From NCBI GenBank assembly GCA_016791105.1, contig JAEUNM010000118.1, positions 62,001 through 126,000 of the forward strand: a stretch of DNA of 64,000 nt. Direction: 5' to 3'. The stretch is from Rhodocyclaceae bacterium (lineage in GTDB: Bacteria; Pseudomonadota; Gammaproteobacteria; Burkholderiales; Rhodocyclaceae). This document shows positions 53,503 to 61,899 of this stretch, piece after piece. Positions within the stretch are counted from its first letter, which is position 1. Every line of letters begins with the position of its first letter. The position numbers were made by a program, and so were the translations under genes. The notes below the pieces were generated by a model. That model had not been told where the DNA came from and ran no database searches. It worked only from the letters and a program-made list of their open reading frames with translations.

Positions 53503-53745
53503 TTATCCCTTGTTGTAGTGGGCCATGATGTAGTCGATCGCCCCCTGTACGGTGGTGATCTTTTCGGCTTCTTCGTCCGGAATTTCGCACTCGAATTCTT
53601 CTTCCAGCGCCATCACGAGCTCGACGGTATCGAGCGAATCAGCGCCCAGATCGTCGATGAAAGATGATTGCAGCGTGATGCTTTCTTCGTCTACGCCCAG
53701 TTGCTCGGCTACGAGTTTTTTGACGCGCTGTTCGATGCTATCCAC
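53503..53745 (-). CDS. acpP: acyl carrier protein
   Basis: The 80-residue acidic protein carries acyl chains on a phosphopantetheine arm attached to S37 in DDLGADSLDTVELVM. The length and sequence are standard. AAGGAG lies upstream of the ATG, and a separate promoter appears to serve it, as expected for a very abundant protein. Confidence 0.99.
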   Translation of the reverse strand: MDSIEQRVKKLVAEQLGVDEESITLQSSFIDDLGADSLDTVELVMALEEEFECEIPDEEAEKITTVQGAIDYIMAHYNKG

Positions 53746-53787
53746 TTTTTTGACTCCTTCCCCTACGAATAAGGTATGAAAAACAGA

Positions 53788-53793
53788 ATTATA
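53788..53793 (-). promoter_or_regulatory. -10 box of an acpP promoter
   Basis: The minus strand carries a perfect TATAAT 42 bases before the acpP ATG, between fabG and acpP. The -35 region is weak. It suggests extra transcription of acpP-fabF within the fab operon. Confidence 0.5.
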
Positions 53794-53819
53794 GCCTAGC
53801 TGACGCGGGGCTTACCCGA

Positions 53820-54566
53820 TCAGCTCATGTACATGCCGCCATTCACGTGCAAGGTGGTACCGGTAATGTAACCCGCCTGCGGCGAAGCAAGAAACGCAAC
53901 CGCAGCGGCGATTTCTTCAGGCTTACCCAGCCGGCCTAGCGCGATCTGGCCGCTCAGTGCCTCGCGCTGCGCGTCCGGCAGGGCTTTGGTCATATCGGTA
54001 TCGATAAAACCCGGTGCAACGCAATTGACCGTAATGTTGCGGCTGCCCAACTCTCGAGCCAGGGCGCGGCTCATTCCGGCCACGCCGGCCTTGGCGGCAG
54101 CGTAATTGGCCTGCCCAGGATTGCCGGAACTGCCCACCACGGAAGTAATGTTGATGATGCGGCCGTTGCGCGCTTTCATCATGCCGCGCATGACCAGCCG
54201 CGACAGGCGGAACACAGCTTTCAGATTGGTATCGATGACCGCATCCCAATCTTCGTCCTTGAGCCGCATGGCAAGATTGTCGCGCGTGATGCCTGCGTTA
54301 TTGACCAGTATGAGCACGGCGCCGAAGGATTTTTCGATATCCGCCAGCAAGGCCTCACAGGCTCCCGGTTCGGTCACGTTGAGCATGGCGCCGCGGCCGC
54401 GTATGCCGGCCTGTTCCAGCGCAGCCTGAATGTCCTGCGCGCCTGCCTCGCTGGTGGCTGTGCCCACCACGACGGCACCGCGCCGGCCCAGTTCCAGAGC
54501 GATGGCACGGCCTATGCCGCGGCTTGCCCCGGTCACCAGCGCCACCTGTGCTGCCAGATCGTTCAT
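53820..54566 (-). CDS. fabG: 3-oxoacyl-ACP reductase
   Basis: The 248-residue short-chain dehydrogenase reduces beta-ketoacyl-ACP with NADPH. It has the cofactor loop VTGASRGIGRAIALELG, NNAGITRD, the catalytic Ser in NITSVVGSSGNPGQ and YxxxK as NYAAAKAG. Its ATG overlaps the fabD stop by 4 bases. Confidence 0.98.
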   Translation of the reverse strand: MNDLAAQVALVTGASRGIGRAIALELGRRGAVVVGTATSEAGAQDIQAALEQAGIRGRGAMLNVTEPGACEALLADIEKSFGAVLILVNNAGITRDNLAMRLKDEDWDAVIDTNLKAVFRLSRLVMRGMMKARNGRIINITSVVGSSGNPGQANYAAAKAGVAGMSRALARELGSRNITVNCVAPGFIDTDMTKALPDAQREALSGQIALGRLGKPEEIAAAVAFLASPQAGYITGTTLHVNGGMYMS

Positions 54567-55501
54567 GCCGCCCCTCCGACCTGCGCGAGCGCCTTATCCA
54601 CACCGGCCGCATCGGCCAGCGCCGCGCCCTGCAGGCGTCCGTCGCAACGTTTTACCAGCCCGGACAACACCTTGCCCGGCCCGCATTCGAATACCTGAGT
54701 GACGCCCGCGTCCGCCATTGCGCGCATGGTTTCCACCCAGCGCACCGGCGCTGCGGCCTGCCGCACCAGCGCGTCGCGGATACGCGCCGGATCGCTCTCC
54801 TGCGCCACGTCGACATTGTTCACGACGCCGATGGCGGGACTGGCAATTTTGACGTCGGCCAGCGCGACCGCCAGTTTGTCGGCGGCGGGCTGCATGAGTG
54901 CGCAATGGAATGGCGCGCTTACCGCCAGCATCACCGCCCGCTTCGCACCGCGCGCCTGGCAGCCCTGTACGGCGCGTTCTACCGCTGCGGCGCTGCCGGC
55001 AATCACGGTTTGTTCGGGTGAGTTGAAATTGACGGGCGACACCACCTGGCCTTGCGCGGCTTCATCGCAAGCTGCGGCAATGAGCGCTGCGTCCAGCCCC
55101 AGTATGGCGGCCATGGCGCCCTCGCCGGCCGGCACCGCCGCCTGCATGGCTTGCGCGCGCAGGCGCACCAGCCGTATCGCATCGGCCAGATCGAGCGCAC
55201 CGGCCGCTACCAGGGCGGAATATTCGCCTAACGAATGCCCGGCCACCAGGGCCGGCGCGGGACCGCCGCGCTCCAGCCACAGCCGGTAAGTCGCCACGCC
55301 GGCAGCCAGCATGACGGGCTGGGTATTCACCGTCTGCGCCAGCGCCTCGGCCGGACCTTGCGCGGCGAGCTGCCACAAATCTTCGCCCAGCGCCGCGGAG
55401 GCGACGTCGAAGGTGGCGCGCACGGCAGTCGAATCGCCATAGGCGGCCATCATGCCGACCGACTGGGAACCCTGTCCCGGGAAAACAAACGCAAATTTCA
55501 T
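54563..55501 (-). CDS. fabD: malonyl-CoA--ACP transacylase
   Basis: The 312-residue product loads malonyl groups onto ACP. It starts MKFAFVFPGQGSQSVGM, has the nucleophile S90 in VAGHSLGEYSALVAAG and a C-terminal catalytic His in VSAPFHCALM. It lies 18 bases after fabH. Confidence 0.98.
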   Translation of the reverse strand: MKFAFVFPGQGSQSVGMMAAYGDSTAVRATFDVASAALGEDLWQLAAQGPAEALAQTVNTQPVMLAAGVATYRLWLERGGPAPALVAGHSLGEYSALVAAGALDLADAIRLVRLRAQAMQAAVPAGEGAMAAILGLDAALIAAACDEAAQGQVVSPVNFNSPEQTVIAGSAAAVERAVQGCQARGAKRAVMLAVSAPFHCALMQPAADKLAVALADVKIASPAIGVVNNVDVAQESDPARIRDALVRQAAAPVRWVETMRAMADAGVTQVFECGPGKVLSGLVKRCDGRLQGAALADAAGVDKALAQVGGAA

Positions 55502-55519
55502 CGTGAGATATATCCGCGC

Positions 55520-56485
55520 TCAAAAATTCAGAAGGACCGCGCCCCAGGTGAATCCGCCGCCCACACCCTGCAGCAGCAGCCTGTGGCCGGGCTGGATACG
55601 GCCGTCTCGCACTGCCAGGTCGAGCGCCAGCGGCACCGACGCGGCCGAGGTATTGCCATGTTCCGCAACCGTCACGATGACTTTTTCGAACGGCAGATCG
55701 AGCCGCTTGGCGGTGGCCTGCAGGATGCGCACATTGGCCTGATGCGGAATGATCCAATCCACTTCCGAAGTGGCTATGCCCGCCTGCTTGCACACTTCGA
55801 TCGCAACGTCGCCCAGCACGCGCACGGCGAATTTGAATACCGCCTGACCGTCCATCTGCAGGAAGGGCGAGCCCACCACCTTGCCGCTGTTTATGCTGCC
55901 AGGCACGGACAGGATGTCGCTGTGGCGGCCGTCCGCATGCAAGGCGGTGGCCAGTATGCCGGGCGTGTCGGACGCCTCCACCACCACTGCGCCGGCGCCG
56001 TCGCCGAACAATACGCAGGTCGTGCGGTCCTGCCAGTTCAGGATGCGCGAAAACACTTCCGACCCGATCACCAGCGCGCGCTTGTGGCTGCCGGAGCGTA
56101 TGAATTTTTCCGCCGTCGCGAGCGCATACACGAAACCGGAACACACCGCCTGCAGGTCGAACACGGCCGCATCATTGGCCATGCCGAGCTTTTTCTGCAG
56201 GATTGCAGCGGTACTGGGAAAGATGTAGTCCGGCGTAGACGTGGCCAGCACGATCAGGTCGATATCGGCCGCCTTGCGGCCTGCCGCCTCGAGTGCGCGC
56301 TCGGCTGCCGCCAGCGCCAGATCGCTGCACACCTGGTCGTCGCGCGCGAAATGCCGCGCGCGTATGCCGGTGCGGCCGACCACCCACTCATCGTTGGTGT
56401 CTATGCCGCGGGCAACCAGATCGTCGTTGCTGAGGCGCACGGGCGGCAGGTAACTGCCAGTCCCGGTAATGCGCGCATGGATCAT
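55520..56485 (-). CDS. fabH: 3-oxoacyl-ACP synthase III
   Basis: The 321-residue product starts fatty-acid synthesis by condensing acetyl-CoA with malonyl-ACP. Catalytic residues are C115 in LQAVCSGFVYAL, the His in WIIPHQANVRI and the Asn in EHGNTSAASVP. Its ATG overlaps the plsX stop by 4 bases. Confidence 0.98.
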   Translation of the reverse strand: MIHARITGTGSYLPPVRLSNDDLVARGIDTNDEWVVGRTGIRARHFARDDQVCSDLALAAAERALEAAGRKAADIDLIVLATSTPDYIFPSTAAILQKKLGMANDAAVFDLQAVCSGFVYALATAEKFIRSGSHKRALVIGSEVFSRILNWQDRTTCVLFGDGAGAVVVEASDTPGILATALHADGRHSDILSVPGSINSGKVVGSPFLQMDGQAVFKFAVRVLGDVAIEVCKQAGIATSEVDWIIPHQANVRILQATAKRLDLPFEKVIVTVAEHGNTSAASVPLALDLAVRDGRIQPGHRLLLQGVGGGFTWGAVLLNF

Positions 56486-57516
56486 GCCCCCGCTCCTGTT
56501 TCGCTCGCGCTGGCGGCGCGCTCGGCCATCCTCTCGCCTATGCGCCGGATCAGATCGAAGCGTACCGCTTCGATGGCCCGAAACAAGGCTTTTTCGAATG
56601 CGTAGGCGTCCGCGGAGCCGTGGCTTTTCACGACCAGACCGCGCAGGCCCAGCAGGCAGGCGCCATTATAGCGCCGGTGATCGACACGTTTCTTGAACGC
56701 AGACAGCACCGGCCAGGCCACCAGACCGGCCAGTTTGGCGAACACGTTGCGACCAAATTCTTCACGCAGGAACAAGCCGATCATCTGCGCCAGACCTTCC
56801 GACGTCTTGAGTGCGACATTGCCCACAAAACCGTCGCACACCACCACATCCGTGGTGCTGCGATAGATATCCGTACCTTCGACGTTGCCGTAAAAATTGA
56901 GGCCGCTGGCACGCAGCAATTCGCCGGCCTGTTTGACCGTCTCGTTGCCCTTCATTTCCTCTTCGCCGATATTCAGCAGGCCGACGCTAGGACTGTCCTT
57001 GTGCTCCAGCGCACTCACCAGCAGAGCGCCCATGATGCCGAATTGCAGCAAATGTTCGGGTGAGCACTCTGCATTGGCGCCGAGATCGAGCATCAGGGTC
57101 TGACCTTTCAGGGTCGGCAGCGAGGCGGCGATGGCAGGCCGGTCTATACCCACCAGCGTGCCCAGATCGATGGTCGAAATGGCCATCAGGGCGCCGGTGT
57201 TGCCGGCCGACACGGCAGCCTGCGCCTCACCGTTCTTGACCAGTTCGATCGCGCGCCGCATGGACGAATCGCGCTTGCTGCGACGCAAGGCGTCGCGCGG
57301 CTTGTCGTCCATGGCGACCACTTCGGATGCACCCAGCGCAGCCAGACGGTCGCCAAATTCGCCGCGGTTGCTTTGCACGGCGGGATCGACCACTTCGGGC
57401 CGGCCGACCAGCACCACCCGCGCGTCGCTTTCGTGACGCAACAGGGACACCGCCGCGGGTATCGTCACGGACGGGCCGTGGTCCCCGCCCATGCAATCGA
57501 TCGCGAGCGTTACCAA
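56482..57516 (-). CDS. plsX: phosphate acyltransferase PlsX
   Basis: The 344-residue product makes acyl-phosphate from acyl-ACP for phospholipid synthesis. It begins MVTLAIDCMGGDHGPSVTIPA and has SAGNTGALMA and CDGFVGNVALKTSEG, all family marks. The start codon is TTG at 57516, unlike its neighbours, which may lower translation. Confidence 0.98.
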   Translation of the reverse strand: MVTLAIDCMGGDHGPSVTIPAAVSLLRHESDARVVLVGRPEVVDPAVQSNRGEFGDRLAALGASEVVAMDDKPRDALRRSKRDSSMRRAIELVKNGEAQAAVSAGNTGALMAISTIDLGTLVGIDRPAIAASLPTLKGQTLMLDLGANAECSPEHLLQFGIMGALLVSALEHKDSPSVGLLNIGEEEMKGNETVKQAGELLRASGLNFYGNVEGTDIYRSTTDVVVCDGFVGNVALKTSEGLAQMIGLFLREEFGRNVFAKLAGLVAWPVLSAFKKRVDHRRYNGACLLGLRGLVVKSHGSADAYAFEKALFRAIEAVRFDLIRRIGERMAERAASASETGAGA

Positions 57517-57560
57517 GATTAGGACGATCTGGCGCTAGACGGGCGCGGGACGGCAGCTAC

Positions 57561-57740
57561 TTATTCGCCCTTGTCGGCGACGACTTTTTTGCCGCGATAG
57601 TAGCCGTTGGGGGAAATATGGTGACGCAGATGCACTTCGCCCGTGGTGGGCTCGACGGCCAGCGGCGGCTTGCCGAGAAAATCGTGGGCGCGGTGCATGC
57701 CACGCTTGGAAGGCGACTTTTTATTTTGCTGTACGGCCAT
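57561..57740 (-). CDS. rpmF: 50S ribosomal protein L32
   Basis: The 59-residue basic protein begins MAVQQNKKSPSKRGMHRAHD and contains HHISPNGYYRGKKVV, the standard L32 ends. The frame extends 10 codons upstream, but the ATG at 57740 is the family start. It lies between yceD and plsX, the classical order. Confidence 0.98.
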   Translation of the reverse strand: MAVQQNKKSPSKRGMHRAHDFLGKPPLAVEPTTGEVHLRHHISPNGYYRGKKVVADKGE

Positions 57741-57773
57741 TTCAGTTACTCCGGTTTGGTCAACATTCAATCT

Positions 57774-58286
57774 TCAATCATCGTTGCTGCTGCGGCGCAA
57801 ACGCCCCAGCGCGGCAAACGGCTTGTCGCCCGCGTCGCCGGCCGCATCGGCCGGCAGCTCGCAAGCAGTGTGCGTGGGTGCCATGGGCAGGCATAACAAC
57901 GCCTCGTCCTCGGCCAACCCGCGCGCATCCATTTCGGGAAGCGCTTCGATCGCATCGTAGCGATCGTCCTCAAGTTCGTCTTCCGGCCAAGGCATTCCAG
58001 GCGGAACGAGCAGCAGACAGGCGCGCGTATCGAGCGTCCATGTCATGGGCTGCAGGCAGCGCTGGCACTGCAGTTGCAGCGTGCCGCGCACCGCCATATC
58101 GAGCCAGCACTTGCCCTCGTCATCGCGGCGGCCGGCCAGCTCGATATCCAGCGGTGCCAGCAGCACCGCCCCAGCCTCAGCCAGGCGATCCAGCTCGCGC
58201 GCCCCGAACTGCATGGCCACACTGGCGCCGGCACGCGCGAACGCCAGCGGATCGAACAACGGGAAACGAAGCGCCTGTCGCGACAT
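57774..58286 (-). CDS. yceD: DUF177 / YceD family protein
   Basis: The 170-residue product has the CxxC motif (QCQRCLQPM) and the acidic C-terminal half of YceD, thought to act in 23S rRNA or L32-related assembly. The frame extends far upstream across maf, but MSRQALRFPLFDP at 58286 matches the family start. It is the first gene of the rpmF-plsX-fab run. Confidence 0.93.
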   Translation of the reverse strand: MSRQALRFPLFDPLAFARAGASVAMQFGARELDRLAEAGAVLLAPLDIELAGRRDDEGKCWLDMAVRGTLQLQCQRCLQPMTWTLDTRACLLLVPPGMPWPEDELEDDRYDAIEALPEMDARGLAEDEALLCLPMAPTHTACELPADAAGDAGDKPFAALGRLRRSSNDD

Positions 58287-58351
58287 AGGGCGCGGATGAT
58301 AATATCGCCGGCTTTCCCTGTCAAAGCCCGCACCGCGCGCGCTGTCACACT

Positions 58352-58951
58352 TTGACCACTGCAAGCGCCCCTGCGCCCCGCCTCGTCCTCGCTTCAACTT
58401 CGGTTTTCCGGCGCGAATTGCTGGCCCGACTGCAAATTCCTTTCGAGGTGCTGCGGCCCGACTGCGACGAAACCCCTCTGGCCGGCGAAGCGCCGCGGGC
58501 GCTCGCGCTGCGGCTGGCAGAAGCCAAGGCGCGCGCCGTCGCACAAGCCTGCCCGCAGGCGCTGGTGATAGGCAGCGATCAGGTGGCGCACAGCGATGGC
58601 GAGCTATTCGGCAAGCCTGGCACGCGCGAACGTGCCGCCCTGCAACTGCGCCGTTTGTCCGGGCGCAGTGTGTGCTTCGATACGGCACTGTGCCTGCTCG
58701 ACACGCGGCGCGACCTGCTGCAGGTCGCCTGCGTGCCGACCGACGTGCGTTTCCGCAGCCTGGACGAGGCCGAAATCCGGCGCTATCTGGAGCGCGAGGA
58801 CGCCAGCCAGTGCGCCGGCAGCGCCCGCTCGGAAGGGCTGGGCGTAGCCCTGCTCGAATACATGCGCGGCGACGACCCGACTGCCCTCATCGGTCTGCCC
58901 CTGATCGCGCTGTGCAACATGTTGCGCCGCGCCGGCTGCGCCCTGCCCTGA
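58352..58951 (+). CDS. yceF: Maf/YceF family nucleotide pyrophosphatase
   Basis: The 199-residue product belongs to the Maf fold (LVLASTSVFRRELLARLQIPFEV, then DETPL and IGSDQVAHSDGELFGKPGTRERA). The YceF subgroup hydrolyses modified nucleoside triphosphates such as m7GTP. It is divergent from yceD, the usual neighbour. The start is TTG at 58352. Confidence 0.93.
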   Translation: MTTASAPAPRLVLASTSVFRRELLARLQIPFEVLRPDCDETPLAGEAPRALALRLAEAKARAVAQACPQALVIGSDQVAHSDGELFGKPGTRERAALQLRRLSGRSVCFDTALCLLDTRRDLLQVACVPTDVRFRSLDEAEIRRYLEREDASQCAGSARSEGLGVALLEYMRGDDPTALIGLPLIALCNMLRRAGCALP

Positions 58952-59073
58952 ATCCAGGGCAATTTAGCCGTCGTCCTGCAATGCGGGCAAGCTGAGGTCC
59001 CCTCGTCTATTCTTGCAGTTCGGAGTAAGCGCGCGATCTGTCGTGCCCTGTCCCACGCGAGGGAGTGCAATAC

Positions 59074-60351
59074 ATGTCACTGCTGGAAGGAAGCATCGCG
59101 TTTGCGTTGGCAATGGCCGGCCTGGGCACGTTATGCAGCGCCCTGGTGGAAATCCTGCAACGCTCTATGAGCTGGCGCTCGGAAGGTTTGCGCGTCATGC
59201 TCGAGGCCTATTACCAGCAGGAGTTGAAGCCAAAACTGAAGGCGCAGGCCGCCGACCAATGCAAGCCATTCGTCGACGCGCTCATGAATAACGTGCTGAA
59301 TCGGCAGATCATGCAAGCCGGATCGTGGTTCGGCTTCACGAACTGGTGGCGTACAAGGATGCTGCCGCCGGACGATTTGAGTACCGAACAGTTTCTCAAG
59401 CGCCTGCCGGACAGCCCTCTGTTCCAGATGCTCAAGGCAACGGATGACTACAAGAGCTTGCAGTCACGCTTGCAGGACGACAGCGCCGCTGCCAGGGCGC
59501 TGGTCGAGCGTCTCGCCCACCGCTATGACCAGTTTGGCGAATCGGCCAGCGCCTATTTCAAAAGCCGCGCACGGATGGTGTCGATGCTGGTCGGCATCGC
59601 GCTGGCGCTGGTCTGCAACATCAACGCCATGCGCATATTCGACGCCTTCGTGAAAAACCCGGATTTGGCCGCGCGCATGCAGGCTCAGACGGAAACCATA
59701 CGCGCCGCGGTTGAGCAGCAGGCAGCACGCGCACAAATTGAGCCGGGGGGCGCACCGAATGCCGAAACCCTGCGCAAGATCGAAACAGAGCTGGCCGACA
59801 CCGCCAAAACGCTGGAAAACTACCGCAGCCTGGGCCTGCCCATAGGCTGGGAGTTTTACCCGAATTGCCATCCGGCTACGCAGGATCCCAAGTGCGCCCG
59901 CGCGTTGGCGGCAACAAAGCGTGCAAACAAAAGCGCGACCAGCCCCAAGCCGGCGTCGGCTGCAGCCGGCGGCACATCCGCTAATGCGGAGCAAGGCGGA
60001 TTTCTCGGCGCCGATGCCGACCTGCCCGGCAATATCTTTTCCGCAGCCAGGGCGGATTTCGGCGGTTTCGCCGCCTGGTTGCTGGTTATTGTCCTCTCCG
60101 GCGGCTTGATCGGACTGGGCGGGCCGTTCTGGTTCGGGGTGGTCGCCAAACTGTCCCCGCTCAAAGGCCTGGACGCTGCAAAGACGCAAGCGCCTGCCGC
60201 CACACCGGAACAGTTGCGCGAACAGGCCATCGCCATGGCTGCTGCAGAACTTGCGCCGCCCGCGCCCGCCGCTGGCAACGTTGTTTTGCCCGGCCCGGCT
60301 GCCGCCGCACCGCCCGCCGCAAAACGTCCCTGGGAAGACAAGGAGTGGTGA
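59074..60351 (+). CDS. uncharacterised membrane protein, 425 residues
   Basis: The product has hydrophobic segments at about 5-25, 170-190 and 330-355. A helical charged region lies between the first two (EAYYQQELKPKLKAQAADQCKPF; LQSRLQDDSAAARALVERLA), and a long hydrophilic part with two cysteines separates the second and third. The C-terminal tail is Ala/Pro-rich and ends PWEDKEW. I do not recognise the family. I start at the ATG at 59074, with GGGAG upstream, rather than the GTG 9 bases earlier. It is followed closely by a 32-codon frame and an M15 peptidase gene, probably one transcript. Confidence 0.75.
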   Translation: MSLLEGSIAFALAMAGLGTLCSALVEILQRSMSWRSEGLRVMLEAYYQQELKPKLKAQAADQCKPFVDALMNNVLNRQIMQAGSWFGFTNWWRTRMLPPDDLSTEQFLKRLPDSPLFQMLKATDDYKSLQSRLQDDSAAARALVERLAHRYDQFGESASAYFKSRARMVSMLVGIALALVCNINAMRIFDAFVKNPDLAARMQAQTETIRAAVEQQAARAQIEPGGAPNAETLRKIETELADTAKTLENYRSLGLPIGWEFYPNCHPATQDPKCARALAATKRANKSATSPKPASAAAGGTSANAEQGGFLGADADLPGNIFSAARADFGGFAAWLLVIVLSGGLIGLGGPFWFGVVAKLSPLKGLDAAKTQAPAATPEQLREQAIAMAAAELAPPAPAAGNVVLPGPAAAAPPAAKRPWEDKEW

Positions 60352-60355
60352 GGCG

Positions 60356-60454
60356 ATGAGCAGCCCGCCAGTGCGGACCAGCCCGCACACACAAGCCAGG
60401 CGCCAGCCGCCTGATGCCGGATTACCCGCCAGCCCTCTCGATACGGATCGCTAA
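60356..60454 (+). CDS. possible 32-residue peptide between membrane protein and peptidase genes
   Basis: An ATG 4 bases after the membrane protein stop, preceded by GTGAGG, opens a 32-codon Pro/Ser/Arg-rich frame. Its TAA is immediately followed by the ATG of the peptidase gene. It may serve mainly to couple translation. The peptide itself has no recognisable features. Confidence 0.3.
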   Translation: MSSPPVRTSPHTQARRQPPDAGLPASPLDTDR

Positions 60455-61066
60455 ATGCCCGCAGATCTCGCTACCCGCCTGTCTCCCCACTTCACGCTCG
60501 CGGAGTTTCTGCGCTCCGACACCGCCGAACGCAAACCCGAATGGGTCGAAGCACAATACAACCCCGGCGAAGCCGTGATTGGCAGCCTGAGCTTTCTGGT
60601 CGCCACCGCGCTGGAGCCGATACGCAGCACCTTCGGTTATCCGATGCGTATCAGTTCCGGCTATCGCTCGCCGCCCGTGAATGCCGCCGTGGGCGGAACG
60701 AGCACCTCGCAACACCTGCTCGGCCAGGCAGCGGACTGCCAGATCGACGACGGCTTCCTGACCGCGCCGGATTTCGACTCGCTGCGCGAGCGCATACGGG
60801 CGCGCATCCGCGAGCGCACCGGGCGCCCGGCACGCGATGATCTGAACGCCAATTTCTATCTATTCGCCTATGTCGTGCTGCGCATCGACGATTTCGGCAT
60901 CGACCAGGTCATACACGAATATGGCTTGGGTGCGGGCCGTCCGGCCTGGGTGCACATCGCCGCATCGGCGGGGCCGCCCAAGGCCGCGCGCACCATGGGG
61001 CTGGGTAACAAACTGTCGAAAACCGGCGCACTCACAGTAACTGAAGCGCTGGCGCTGGGCACCTGA
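60455..61066 (+). CDS. M15 family (peptidase_M15_3) D-Ala-D-Ala carboxypeptidase-like protein
   Basis: The 203-residue product has the zinc peptidase core: RISSGYRSPPVNAAVGGTSTSQHLLGQAADC with H87 and D94, and WVHIAAS with H167 as the third ligand. This domain cuts peptidoglycan peptides and is common in phage endolysins. No signal peptide or membrane segment is seen, so export would need a partner or lysis. It follows an unknown membrane protein and a tiny frame without a gap. Confidence 0.85.
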   Translation: MPADLATRLSPHFTLAEFLRSDTAERKPEWVEAQYNPGEAVIGSLSFLVATALEPIRSTFGYPMRISSGYRSPPVNAAVGGTSTSQHLLGQAADCQIDDGFLTAPDFDSLRERIRARIRERTGRPARDDLNANFYLFAYVVLRIDDFGIDQVIHEYGLGAGRPAWVHIAASAGPPKAARTMGLGNKLSKTGALTVTEALALGT

Positions 61067-61153
61067 CCCGCATAACGCGGCAACGCAGGTCTTGCCGCTG
61101 GCGGCTCGCGCGCCGTAAGCTTGCCGGTTTATCAGGCTTAACCGGAGCACCGC

Positions 61154-61882
61154 GTGCCCACCTTGTTCATGATTCCGGCCGCGCTCGGCGCGGCGCCCTG
61201 GCAGGCGACACTGCCGGCCGTCGCGCGCGCGGAAATTCACCGCATAGAGTATTTCGTGGTGGAAAACGCCAAAAGCGCGCGCGCCGAATTGAAGCGCCTC
61301 GACCACCCGATTCCGCTGCAGCAACTGCGCATCGCGGAAATGCCGCGCGACATGGATATCGCCGCGTGCCGCCACCTGCTCGAAGCCGCCGCCCCCGCCG
61401 ATCGCACCGGCGTGCTATCCGAAGCCGGTTGCCCCGGCGTGGCCGACCCGGGCGCCTTGCTCGCGCGCGCCGCGCACGAAATGGGCTGGCAGGTCCGCCC
61501 GCTGGTCGGACCATCGTCCATATTGCTCGCGCTCATGGCGAGCGGCCTGGATGGCCAGCACTTCGCCTTTCACGGCTACCTGCCCGTGGACGAAGGCGCA
61601 CGGCGGCACAAGCTGCTGGAATTGGAAGCCCAGTCGCGGCGCGAACGGCGCACGCAACTATTCATCGAAACACCTTATCGCAATCGCAAAATGTTCGATG
61701 CGCTAATCGCCGCCTGCGCGCCGGACAGCTTGTTGTGCGTGGCGGCCGACCTCACCATGGCGTCCGAATTCGTGCGCACGCAGACGATCGCAGCCTGGCG
61801 GAAGAGTGACGCGCCAGACCTGGATAAGCGCCCGGCGATTTTCGCCCTGCTGGCGCAGGCGCGCAGCCGCACCGCGCGTTGA
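61154..61882 (+). CDS. RsmI-like SAM-dependent methyltransferase (tetrapyrrole methylase fold)
   Basis: The 242-residue product has the TP-methylase fold. Marks are TGVLSEAGCPGVADPGALLARAAHE, VRPLVGPSSILLALMASG and LFIETPYRNRKMFDALI, as in RsmI, which methylates C1402 of 16S rRNA. It is a shorter, divergent relative that is common near maf in betaproteobacteria; its target is unknown. The start is GTG at 61154, with GGAG in front. Confidence 0.88.
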   Translation: MPTLFMIPAALGAAPWQATLPAVARAEIHRIEYFVVENAKSARAELKRLDHPIPLQQLRIAEMPRDMDIAACRHLLEAAAPADRTGVLSEAGCPGVADPGALLARAAHEMGWQVRPLVGPSSILLALMASGLDGQHFAFHGYLPVDEGARRHKLLELEAQSRRERRTQLFIETPYRNRKMFDALIAACAPDSLLCVAADLTMASEFVRTQTIAAWRKSDAPDLDKRPAIFALLAQARSRTAR

Positions 61883-61899
61883 TTTCGGGCGCGGTGCCG

